IMG/VR virus record: IMGVR_UViG_3300040946_000134
Span: 1-58,071 of that record
Source of the DNA: a virus
DNA length: 58,071 nucleotides
Direction: 5' to 3' (one strand)
The stretch's first letter is position 1. Every line of letters begins with the position of its first letter. The position numbers were made by a program, and so were the translations under genes. Below the pieces are notes generated by a model, which ran no database searches, was not told the DNA's origin, and saw nothing but the letters and a program-made list of their open reading frames with translations. Of the stretch, positions 46,472 through 52,958 are shown piece by piece.

Positions 46472-47541
46472 GGCGCGGCCTCCTTCTTCGGCATCAGCTT
46501 CTGGTCGCGGAAAACGCTGTAATCGACGTGATGCTGCCAGCGGTTCCACTTCCGCGTTATCCGGACGATGTCTGGGTGCTGGTCCCGTAGAGATTCCGCC
46601 ATCTTCAGGCGTCCGTCCCCTGCGTACAGCTCATCCGTGTTCCCACCTTTCATGGACATGGTTGGCATCTTCTTGGCCAATATCGCGTTGAATAGTGCCG
46701 TGCAAAGGCCTGATTTCAAGACTCGGATAGATAGGTCGGTGTCCTCATTGTATCGGCCGCGCCAGCGGAAGGGTAGATCGTTCCGGATCAGGATGCATGA
46801 GTACACCCGCGTGTTTAAAACGAACGGCGGCTGCTGGGCCCTGCGGTCCGCGAAGAACTCGTAATTCATCCCGGAAATGGCCAGGTTCTCGTAACGGTCC
46901 GAGAACTCCTCCACGGGCGTGAACGGGTTGAAGTCTATGACCTTAACCTTCAGGTTGTTGTTCAGGCGATAGAATCCGTCGATGTTGTCGTCCAGGATCC
47001 AATGCCTGAAGGCCCCGCGCTTCGCGGCGTCCTCCCAGACCCAATTGCGCGCCGGTATGGAGCCTTGCCCGAGATTTGAGAAAGGAAGCGTCAAAATGCT
47101 GGATGGGCCCGCCACGGTCTCGTAGGCCGCGGCTTCCTGGGGCTCCACCACTAACCAGAAGTCGATCCCGAGCTTCTGGAGCGCCCGAATGGTCAACGGA
47201 GTCTCCCAGCGGCCTTTGGAGATTATGTACACCGGATATTTGTTCCCTGGAACTTTCACCGGCGCGGCACCGCGAACGCTTTGGGATAGGTATTCCATGG
47301 GCGGGAACCAGATGGACTTGCGCCGGGCCGGATGCTCTCCGAGTAACGCCAGGAATGACTGCCTGTCCTCCTCGTTCCTGAATTGCACGTTTATCGAGTC
47401 GTATGGTTTCCGGTCCTTCTGCTCGAACTCCGGCATCCCGTCCCATTCCTTCTTCCAGTCCGGCGGGACTTCCAGAAGCGTCATCTGTCCTGGGTTATCG
47501 GGCAGGCGCGGCTCTGGTTGGGTGCGTGTTTCTTCGGTCAC
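46468..47541 (-). CDS. TET-associated-type glycosyltransferase
   Basis: 357 aa from GTG at 47541, in a GTGA overlap with the upstream stop. From about residue 100: KYPVYIISKGRWETPLTIRA, FWLVVEPQEAAAYE, LTLPFSNLGQGSIPARNWVW, FRHWILDDNIDGFYRLNNNL, and RWRGRYNEDTDLSIRVLKSG. This is the pattern of the TAGT family, which in phages often transfers sugars to hydroxymethylated cytosine made by TET/JBP enzymes. No TET/JBP gene is in this window. DDN is the likely metal site. Confidence 0.7.
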   Translation of the reverse strand: MTEETRTQPEPRLPDNPGQMTLLEVPPDWKKEWDGMPEFEQKDRKPYDSINVQFRNEEDRQSFLALLGEHPARRKSIWFPPMEYLSQSVRGAAPVKVPGNKYPVYIISKGRWETPLTIRALQKLGIDFWLVVEPQEAAAYETVAGPSSILTLPFSNLGQGSIPARNWVWEDAAKRGAFRHWILDDNIDGFYRLNNNLKVKVIDFNPFTPVEEFSDRYENLAISGMNYEFFADRRAQQPPFVLNTRVYSCILIRNDLPFRWRGRYNEDTDLSIRVLKSGLCTALFNAILAKKMPTMSMKGGNTDELYAGDGRLKMAESLRDQHPDIVRITRKWNRWQHHVDYSVFRDQKLMPKKEAAP

Positions 47542-47789
47542 GTGCGTTCCTTTACTCTCCCGCAGACCGGGTAGATGATCGTGAAGAAATTGCGCCCGGC
47601 GTGACACCTGACCACGATCTCTTTGTGTCCGCGCTGAAGCGGAAGGTCCCCAATGACCGTGATCCTCTCCTTTCCTTCATACCCCACCTTGCGCCCCGGC
47701 CTAAGCTTCGCGGTTCGGTTTCCAACAACCTTCTGTGTTTCCGCGTCCAGAAGGGTCTCGAAATAGCCGTGTTTTTCGAACTCTAGCAT
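47538..47789 (-). CDS. Hypothetical beta-rich small protein
   Basis: 83 aa: KHGYFETLLDAETQKVVGNR, KLRPGRKVGYEGKERITVIG, VVRCHAGRNFFTIIYP. Several strands, no helix. No family recognised. Overlaps its neighbours on both sides by 4-7 bases. Confidence 0.45.
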   Translation of the reverse strand: MLEFEKHGYFETLLDAETQKVVGNRTAKLRPGRKVGYEGKERITVIGDLPLQRGHKEIVVRCHAGRNFFTIIYPVCGRVKERT

Positions 47790-48109
47790 GCCTTTGCCTC
47801 CAGAACGAAACCGAACTCCGCCTGCGGCTTCCGCGGGTCTTCTCTCAGAGACACCGTTCTAACGATCCGCCCTGTTATTGGGTCGCGCTTGTTTCCCGTC
47901 TTCTCCACCACGCCCCGCTCGATCAGCTCCGTGATCCTGGGTCGGACGGCGTTCATGTCCTTGAACTCCAGGGCCAGCATTATCTCCCGGTCAGTTAAGT
48001 CCCGTGCGTAGCGAAGCGACTGGAGCACCTTCAGCTCCCGCTCCCCGAAAAGCCCCTCCTGCCCTTGGTAATAGGCGAGCAGGCTATTATCTACGACGTG
48101 CTTTTTCAT
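47783..48109 (-). CDS. Winged-helix DNA-binding protein
   Basis: 108 aa. FGERELKVLQSLRYARDLTD, REIMLALEFKDMNAVRPRIT, ELIERGVVEKTGNKRDPITG is a winged helix with a wing at KTGNKRDPITGRIVRTVSL. The pattern is common in phage regulatory or replication-initiation proteins. ATG at 48109. Confidence 0.65.
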   Translation of the reverse strand: MKKHVVDNSLLAYYQGQEGLFGERELKVLQSLRYARDLTDREIMLALEFKDMNAVRPRITELIERGVVEKTGNKRDPITGRIVRTVSLREDPRKPQAEFGFVLEAKAC

Positions 48110-48115
48110 GGCGCG

Positions 48116-48994
48116 TCAGGCTATCTTCTTCCCGAGCTTATTGCACTCGTGGAGAACTGTTCCCTTACGGAATGCGATTTTATGGGGGTGTTGCCCATTG
48201 GGCCAAAGATAAAGGTCCGACACATTCACCTCGATTGCGACATACCTATCCCCGCGCAAGGATCGGAACTCATCGCAGAAGTATGGCCTGGAACACGCGT
48301 GGAATTTACCGGGTCCGCATTCATCATCCTTTGGAGACCATGCCTTATGTTCTAGGGTGGATCCCACCGCCCATAGCGTCTCATTGGTCTGGCCCTCCTG
48401 AGTCTTGAAGTCCGCACTGACCCGCTTGAACAGGATGGCCTTTTTACCGTCCACTGACACGGCCTCGTTCTCGAACCACCCCTCTAGGCCCTCCGGGGCT
48501 ACCGGCGTGATGGTCTGGCATTTCTTTCCGTGAGTCTTAACCTTGCACTTGGCTATCAGCCAAGCGACCGAGAAGGCAAAAAGCTCCAGTGAGCAGTAAG
48601 GGCTCTGGACGTGAACCCCTACGTTTCCCCGCGCCACGACGGAGGAGTTTCCCCACGCCTCGACGGAGGAGTTTTCCCGCGCCACGACGGAGGAGTTTTC
48701 CCGCGCCTCGACGGAGGAGTTTTCCCGCGCCACGACGGAGGAGTTTTCCCACGCCACGACGGAGGAGTTTCCCCACGCATCGACGGAGGAGTTTTCCCGC
48801 GCCACGACGGAGGAGTTTTCCCGCGCCACGACGGAGGAGTTTTCCCGCGCCACGACGGAGGAGTTTTCCCACGCCTTCTTAACTATGATTCGGTCGCCGG
48901 GAACGCCGCCGTAAATTTCGATCCTGGTGTACTCTTGGAATCCGTCCGGGAGGGCATCTAGCTCCGTCTGCGTTTTTATGGTAATGATGTTCAT
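48116..48994 (-). CDS. Octapeptide-repeat (NSSV) protein with DUF7666-like C-terminus
   Basis: 292 aa. Residues 43-122 hold ten copies of an 8-residue unit NSSV-V-A-R/W-E/G that should form a regular beta-solenoid rung. Residues about 125-290 are a separate domain with KKAILFKRVSADFKTQEGQT, CSRPYFCDEFRSLRGDRYVA. The repeat varies at three positions (V/D/E, R/W, E/G). No Shine-Dalgarno; the ATG follows CCTAAAAAT. Possible ice- or glycan-binding-like surface or a DNA mimic; function unknown. Confidence 0.6.
   Translation of the reverse strand: MNIITIKTQTELDALPDGFQEYTRIEIYGGVPGDRIIVKKAWENSSVVARENSSVVARENSSVVARENSSVDAWGNSSVVAWENSSVVARENSSVEARENSSVVARENSSVEAWGNSSVVARGNVGVHVQSPYCSLELFAFSVAWLIAKCKVKTHGKKCQTITPVAPEGLEGWFENEAVSVDGKKAILFKRVSADFKTQEGQTNETLWAVGSTLEHKAWSPKDDECGPGKFHACSRPYFCDEFRSLRGDRYVAIEVNVSDLYLWPNGQHPHKIAFRKGTVLHECNKLGKKIA
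48632..48875. repeat. 24-bp tandem repeats inside the NSSV gene
   Basis: About ten units of 24 bp (core GACGGAGGAGTTTTCCC on the plus strand, 17 bases shown) in phase with the reading frame. Substitutions cluster at codons 5, 7 and 8 of each unit. Because units are nearly identical at DNA level, copy number may change by recombination. Confidence 0.85.
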
Positions 48995-49034
48995 ATTTTT
49001 AGGTTTATGGGTCTGTCTATGGTCCCAAGATAGG

Positions 49035-49072
49035 ACTTTTTCTCAGGGATTGTGGAGCACTTTTTCTCAGGG
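49035..49072. repeat. Two 14-bp direct repeats in an intergenic region
   Basis: ACTTTTTCTCAGGG occurs at 49035-49048 and 49059-49072, exactly 24 bp (about two helical turns) apart. They lie in the 90-bp gap between the NSSV gene and the RusA-region gene, upstream of the NSSV gene. Such spacing suits a dimeric regulator. No clear -35/-10 pair was found with confidence. Confidence 0.55.
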
Positions 49073-49076
49073 TTTC

Positions 49077-49095
49077 TTAACTGTTTAACAGTTAA
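49077..49095. promoter_or_regulatory. Perfect palindrome TTAACTGTT-TAACAGTTAA
   Basis: The sequence from 49077 to 49095 is an inverted repeat (TTAACTGT, 3-base centre, ACAGTTAA) and includes the stop codon of the gene ending at 49085. It lies beside the two direct repeats, so the whole 49035-49095 block looks like an operator region or a weak terminator without T-tract. Confidence 0.4.
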
Positions 49096-49422
49096 TATCT
49101 AGAGCCCTAAGATTGTTTCGTATAGTCAGCTCTATTTCCGTGCGCTCCTCCGAGAAGTGCGCAACTCGGACCTGCTCTGTTTGGAGCCTGATGCTCCAAA
49201 GCTCGTCCCCAGGTATAAGGCCAGCGTGTCGTAGGCCGTCGATGAGATCCTTACAACTTCCGGCAAAATTATCGATGTCGAGCGGCTGGACGCGGAATCC
49301 GATAAAGCGGACAAGAGGGCGAGCATCGCCTTGCGCTTTTCCTTTTGCCAGACGGCCCAGTGTTGCCGGCGCGTGCGGTTTAGGCTTGGGGTCCGGTACT
49401 TCACGATCAGGTGTATGGTCAT
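49085..49422 (-). pseudogene. RusA-like resolvase split by a frameshift
   Basis: In the +1/-2 frame, ATG at 49422 starts MTIHLIVKYRTPSLNRTRRQ, HWAVWQKEKRKAMLALLSAL, the expected RusA N-terminus (PSLN..HW..K). After about residue 42 the frame loses similarity, while GFRVQPLDIDN (the conserved DIDN metal-binding core) continues one base off. No good slippery site is visible (AAAAGGAAAAGC is nearby). Either a real inactivating indel, a sequencing error, or an unusual -1 shift. Confidence 0.55.
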
Positions 49423-49525
49423 TGGTGTCTTTCCGGCCGTAGCCTAGCTGCTCCGCTGCCTCCTCTTGCGCCTTCCGTCCCAGCTTGGAGATTTGATCCA
49501 GCGTGAAGCGCGGAGAGCGTCCCAT
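49085..49525 (-). CDS. Fused ORF: small protein joined to RusA C-terminus
   Basis: 146 aa from ATG at 49525 (TGATG overlap). Residues 1-40 (MGRSPRFTLDQISKLGRKAQ, EEAAEQLGYGRKD) look like a separate small protein. Residues about 75-146 are the RusA Holliday-junction resolvase C-terminus: RPLVRFIGFRVQPLDIDNFA, GSCKDLIDGLRHAGLIPGDE. The matching RusA N-terminus lies in another frame (49422 to about 49300). A single indel seems to have fused the two genes, or the RusA is made by frameshifting. Confidence 0.6.
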   Translation of the reverse strand: MGRSPRFTLDQISKLGRKAQEEAAEQLGYGRKDTNDHTPDREVPDPKPKPHAPATLGRLAKGKAQGDARPLVRFIGFRVQPLDIDNFAGSCKDLIDGLRHAGLIPGDELWSIRLQTEQVRVAHFSEERTEIELTIRNNLRALDINC

Positions 49526-49983
49526 CAGAAGTCCTCCAGGAATCCGTTTGCGCGGGCCCAGGCTTTGTTGTCTTCGATTCGTCGGTGGTTCTTCGAGCAG
49601 ACGGCGAGCCACTTGGTTTCATCGTTTAACCGCGCTCCGCGGCGCTTGTCTTTATGGTGAACCTGAGTCGAGCGCGGGGCATTGAATACGTTGACTAAGC
49701 GGTTTGTTGTAGCCAATGGGAACGTCTCTTCATCGAGCCTATAATACCATCCAGCCTCGGGCCAAGATTCTTTCCATCCATTCTCTTTTAGCCAGACCTG
49801 GCAGATTTGATGGTCCTCAAGAAATCTCTTCGCTCGCGGACCATAGATCCGAAGCTGTCCGCGCCTCTTGTCGCTCACGCGCTTCATGGGCTTATGCTTC
49901 TTTTCCGGCAGAGCCTTCTGCCCCACATGTAGGAACTCCCGGACTTGCTGGATTGGGGTGCGCTCTTTTTTCTTAGGCAGCAT
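49525..49983 (-). CDS. HNH nuclease-like protein
   Basis: 152 aa from ATG at 49983, overlapping the upstream gene by 11 bases. The C-terminal region FNAPRSTQVHHKDKRRGARL, then WLAVCSKNHRRIEDNKAWAR is an HNH-like metal-finger (HHKD..CSKNHRRIE). The N-terminus is Lys-rich. Third HNH-type gene in the window. Possible homing, recombination or packaging role. Confidence 0.65.
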   Translation of the reverse strand: MLPKKKERTPIQQVREFLHVGQKALPEKKHKPMKRVSDKRRGQLRIYGPRAKRFLEDHQICQVWLKENGWKESWPEAGWYYRLDEETFPLATTNRLVNVFNAPRSTQVHHKDKRRGARLNDETKWLAVCSKNHRRIEDNKAWARANGFLEDF

Positions 49984-50362
49984 GGTTTCCCGCGTTGAAT
50001 GCACGGGCTTTCTCCTGTTTTATGACCGCGGCTATCACGTCGTCCGTGAACCTCCGCCGGGCCGCGATGATGTGAAAGCAGCGCAGGCTGTCTTCCGGTC
50101 CGTTCTGCCACGGCTTGAACTCTTTCGGCACCAGCCCCATCTCGTAGGCCTGCTCCCCGGTCAGCCCCTTCTTCAGAAGCGGCTCCATCCGCGTGGCGCA
50201 GTCCATGCAGCTGCAAACACCGTTTCCTCCATAGGCATCTATCTCGACCGTATGCGTGAATCCTTTTCGCTTCCGGCTGGGGACTTGGTAGCGAAGGTTG
50301 CCGGCCGGCCGGGGAACCGATACCGGCGTGCTGGGCTCAGGAGGTATCCAGGGGGCGCTCAT
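49973..50362 (-). CDS. Zinc-finger-like protein (SWIM-type pattern)
   Basis: 129 aa. YQVPSRKRKGFTHTVEIDAY, GGNGVCSCMDCATRMEP, and later SLRCFHIIAARR give the order CxCxxC..CxH, as in SWIM-like zinc domains that bind DNA or protein. The N-terminus is Pro-rich. Overlaps the KH gene by four bases. Exact family not recognised. Confidence 0.55.
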   Translation of the reverse strand: MSAPWIPPEPSTPVSVPRPAGNLRYQVPSRKRKGFTHTVEIDAYGGNGVCSCMDCATRMEPLLKKGLTGEQAYEMGLVPKEFKPWQNGPEDSLRCFHIIAARRRFTDDVIAAVIKQEKARAFNAGNHAA

Positions 50363-50934
50363 GCCTTCTTCACCTCCACGTTCACCTTACCTCCGGCTAT
50401 GGACGCGCAGGCCCTCCAGATGGTGCCGATTGCCTGCACGTTCGAAAGCGCGTCCGGCTCCTTGGTTGCCACCAGCAGCTTGTAGTCCTCGTCGGTCCTG
50501 ACCCAGACCTCGATCCTGTGGTGAACCGCCCCATCCGCAGTCGGTCCGCACCTGCGGGTTTCCACCCGGAATTGGGAGACTCCAAGCGCCTCCAGCGTGT
50601 CCTCCAGGATCTTGACCAGGCCCTCCGGGTCGAAATCCGGGTTCACCTTCTTGTCCGACCACGGGCGCTTGGGGCCCTCCCTTGGGTCGTCGAACGCGAG
50701 GACGTGGACCACGCCTGCGAAGTCTCCGAACCCCCGGACTAGGTGTTGCAGCGCCCGGACGTGCCGGCCTCCGCTACCGATCAGATATGGGCCCGCCACC
50801 GACGACGGGGTTGCCGTCCACTTCACGTATTCCCCGTTGTCCCTCATCCGAAGCTCCATTGGGTCCTCTTCCAGGGACAGGAGGCGGCAGAGGGTACGCA
50901 AAACGTGCTCGGTTGCTTCTTGGGTCTCGTTCAT
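50359..50934 (-). CDS. KH-domain RNA-binding protein
   Basis: 191 aa. Residues about 38-70 (EYVKWTATPSSVAGPYLIGS, GGRHVRALQHLVRGFG) match the GXXG loop region of a bacterial KhpA/KhpB-like KH domain, with GSGGRH as the loop. The C-terminal half is alpha/beta (GLVKILEDTLEALGVSQFRV, HHRIEVWVRTDEDYKLLVAT), maybe a second KH or ferredoxin-like domain. Phage KH proteins are rare; RNA or tRNA binding is likely but not shown. Confidence 0.6.
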   Translation of the reverse strand: MNETQEATEHVLRTLCRLLSLEEDPMELRMRDNGEYVKWTATPSSVAGPYLIGSGGRHVRALQHLVRGFGDFAGVVHVLAFDDPREGPKRPWSDKKVNPDFDPEGLVKILEDTLEALGVSQFRVETRRCGPTADGAVHHRIEVWVRTDEDYKLLVATKEPDALSNVQAIGTIWRACASIAGGKVNVEVKKA

Positions 50935-51431
50935 CAGAATGGTACTTCCTCATCCAGCCGGATCTCCTCCAGCCTTGCCGGGTCCAGGGTGGGTGTCAAG
51001 ACGGGAGGCGGCTCGGGCGGTTCAGGAGGGCGGTCATCTATGACTTGCGCGCTAACGATTTTCTTCGGCGCTTCGGAGAATGGAGCGGTGAACCGCACCT
51101 GGGCTGGCTTTTCTTCCGGCATGGGCTGGGCCTTCCCTTTAAGCGCCTCGGCGAACTGCTCCTTCCTCTCCGGAGTCCAGTCTGCCGTCTTCCGGTCAAA
51201 CAGGCGGGCGACGGCCCCCTCCCACGCCAGCTCCACCCGGCCCCAGTCCTGTGGGTTAGCTAGGAATTTTATGGCCTCCAGGGACTCTGCATGAACGCAT
51301 CCAATTAACGAATATGTAGATTGGTCGTCACGCTTGCTGACGCTCCGGCATAGTCTCCAGAAGGGCGCTTCCAGAGAGTGAATGGAGGAGCACTCCGGGC
51401 AAGCCGGAAATATGAAGGTTGGCGTGCTCAC
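50934..51431 (-). CDS. Hypothetical protein with N-terminal Cys motif
   Basis: 165 aa. IFPACPECSSIHS near the start could be a zinc ribbon half. The middle EWGRVELAWEGAVARLFDRK-like helix (LFDRKTADWTPERKEQFAEA) follows. The C-terminal 45 residues are Pro/Glu-rich. Shares one base with the KH gene. No family recognised. Confidence 0.45.
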   Translation of the reverse strand: MSTPTFIFPACPECSSIHSLEAPFWRLCRSVSKRDDQSTYSLIGCVHAESLEAIKFLANPQDWGRVELAWEGAVARLFDRKTADWTPERKEQFAEALKGKAQPMPEEKPAQVRFTAPFSEAPKKIVSAQVIDDRPPEPPEPPPVLTPTLDPARLEEIRLDEEVPF

Positions 51432-52030
51432 GGCTTTTTACGAAGCGCGTAATCTCCGCACCGGAGCGACACGAAACGATTTTCGTCGCGGATCATCCGC
51501 GATGCCACCCGGTTGTCTATCCGCTCGGAAACCTCCGCCGCGGTCAGGTTGGTCGTCCAGACCGTCCAACGTCCAAGCCTGCTGGCCGCTAGCCGGTAAA
51601 CCGCCTCGGCGATGAAGTCTGTTTTATCCCGGTCCGTCCCAAGGTCGTCGAAAACCAGGAGGAAATCCGGGGCATAAGACTCCGGCAGGTTATATTCCCC
51701 TTCACGCATCCTCGTTGCGAAGCGGGCCGCGTCTAGCCAGATGCAATATGGGCGTCGATCTTCATCCCTTAAAACCCCAGAAGCCCCCGGAGGAACCCAG
51801 AGAGAATGACGCCCGGGGTTGTGCTTTTTGGCCTCCTCGAATATCTGTTTTGCCAGCATCGTCTTTCCAGTCCCAGGAATCCCAGAGAATGTCAGCCAAT
51901 AAGGAGGAAGGCCCGCGGCCATACTGGAGATGAAAAATGACGCCTGTTCCGCCGCCGTCTTTATATCCGGGTGATAGGCGTCTATCGTAGGGGCCCAATG
52001 CGTATCAGAGCTTATTAACGACGTGTTCAT
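51428..52030 (-). CDS. DnaC/IstB-type helicase-loader ATPase
   Basis: 200 aa from ATG at 52030 (an ATG at 52081 is also possible; the start is uncertain because it overlaps the upstream gene). Walker A FSGIPGTGKTML, Walker B FLLVFDDLGTDRDK, sensor WTVWTTNLTAAEV and Arg finger region IDNRVASRMIRDE are complete. It probably loads the replicative helicase, together with the replication protein encoded just before it. Confidence 0.8.
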   Translation of the reverse strand: MNTSLISSDTHWAPTIDAYHPDIKTAAEQASFFISSMAAGLPPYWLTFSGIPGTGKTMLAKQIFEEAKKHNPGRHSLWVPPGASGVLRDEDRRPYCIWLDAARFATRMREGEYNLPESYAPDFLLVFDDLGTDRDKTDFIAEAVYRLAASRLGRWTVWTTNLTAAEVSERIDNRVASRMIRDENRFVSLRCGDYALRKKP

Positions 52031-52772
52031 AGCTCTGACTTTGCTCAAAACCCCTGCTGTTGCCTTTCCTAGTGTTTGCATTTTGGATTCGTTTCCAAGT
52101 TTCTGGATCGTCATCATAGCTTGCCCGATTGAACCAGGTTGCCGGATATGGGATGAAAGTTCTGTCCTGCGCGGGCCATCTGCTAACGGCCTCTGCATAT
52201 GCCATGGTCCTTTCGAGGAGTCTTTCGGCTGATACTGTGACCAGGGCCGTGTGTATGGCTTTCAGGGCGGAGGCTCTAGCAGTATGTCTGGGGTATGCTT
52301 CATAGATGGCGATCGGCTGTATATCTAGCTTCTGGCTTCTAGCTTCTGGCTTCTCCCCAGTTACATCATCGTTACCTAACAGTAACCCTTGCGTTTCCGG
52401 AGGCGTTTCATTTTCCGGACCCATTGGGGAGCCATGCCTTTCTCTATATCTAGCAACGCGTTTGCGCGTAAGCTCCCAATTTCTTCCCTCCCGTTTCATG
52501 CGCCGGCATACTATCGTTACGTCGTCGTTACTCTCCATCACCATGTCGCAAACCCTGGCCTTGCCTAGCTCCCGAATTATCCTTCCGGCGTCCTCTCCGG
52601 TGCAGCCCATTATCCGGGCCCACTGTTCCACGGAGCAGCTTAGTTGGCCGCGTGGCTCCGCCGAATGAAGCGCCCCCAATATCTCGATCCACCCCCCTTT
52701 AGCCACGAGCGTCAACATTTTCGTGTCTCGGCTCCAGTCATCGGGAAACCATTTAATCCAGGGCATTCTCAC
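52005..52772 (-). CDS. Replication initiation / helicase-loader partner protein
   Basis: 255 aa. N-terminus MPWIKWFPDDWSRDTKMLTL, then LSCSVEQWARIMGCTGEDAG is a winged-helix typical of phage replication-initiation proteins. The C-terminus YEAYPRHTARASALKAIHTA, then DRTFIPYPATWFNRASYDDD is the pattern found before DnaC-type loaders. A short internal DNA repeat (AGCTTCTGGCTTCT, twice near 52326-52355) encodes KPEARSQKL. Confidence 0.7.
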   Translation of the reverse strand: MRMPWIKWFPDDWSRDTKMLTLVAKGGWIEILGALHSAEPRGQLSCSVEQWARIMGCTGEDAGRIIRELGKARVCDMVMESNDDVTIVCRRMKREGRNWELTRKRVARYRERHGSPMGPENETPPETQGLLLGNDDVTGEKPEARSQKLDIQPIAIYEAYPRHTARASALKAIHTALVTVSAERLLERTMAYAEAVSRWPAQDRTFIPYPATWFNRASYDDDPETWKRIQNANTRKGNSRGFEQSQSYEHVVNKL

Positions 52773-52958
52773 TTATGTTTTCGTTGCCCGCTCCCGCGCC
52801 CGTGAAAAGGTGAGCCCCGCCCTGAAGGGCAGGCAATCCACGGCCGGGAGACGGACAACGCCTCTTTTGGAGGAATCTTATTTCAGCGAGGTTTCGCATC
52901 GGGCTCACTCCGACATGCTGAGAAAGGAATAGGCGCGGGCCTATGTAAAGACATAATT
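52773..52958 (-). other. Intergenic region with terminator and leader hairpin
   Basis: 186 bases between RtcB and the replication gene. ATAGGC-CCGC-GCCTAT at 52929-52944 is followed on the minus strand by TTCCTTTCT, a weak Rho-independent terminator for rtcB. Closer to the replication gene GCCCT-TC-AGGGC forms a leader hairpin. A 48-codon frame (52753-52899) is open but not protein-like. Confidence 0.45.
52929..52944 (-). terminator. Candidate terminator after rtcB
   Basis: Six-bp stem ATAGGC/GCCTAT, loop CCGC, followed by a pyrimidine tract TTCCTTTCT. It lies 15 bases after the rtcB stop. Confidence 0.45.

Noticed and set aside
48632-48875. Regular 24-bp repeats that resemble a CRISPR array
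   Set aside because: There are no spacers; units follow each other directly and are in frame with a protein.
52753-52899. 48-codon ORF in the gap before the replication gene
   Set aside because: Composition is not protein-like, there is no ribosome site, and it overlaps the start of the replication gene in another frame.
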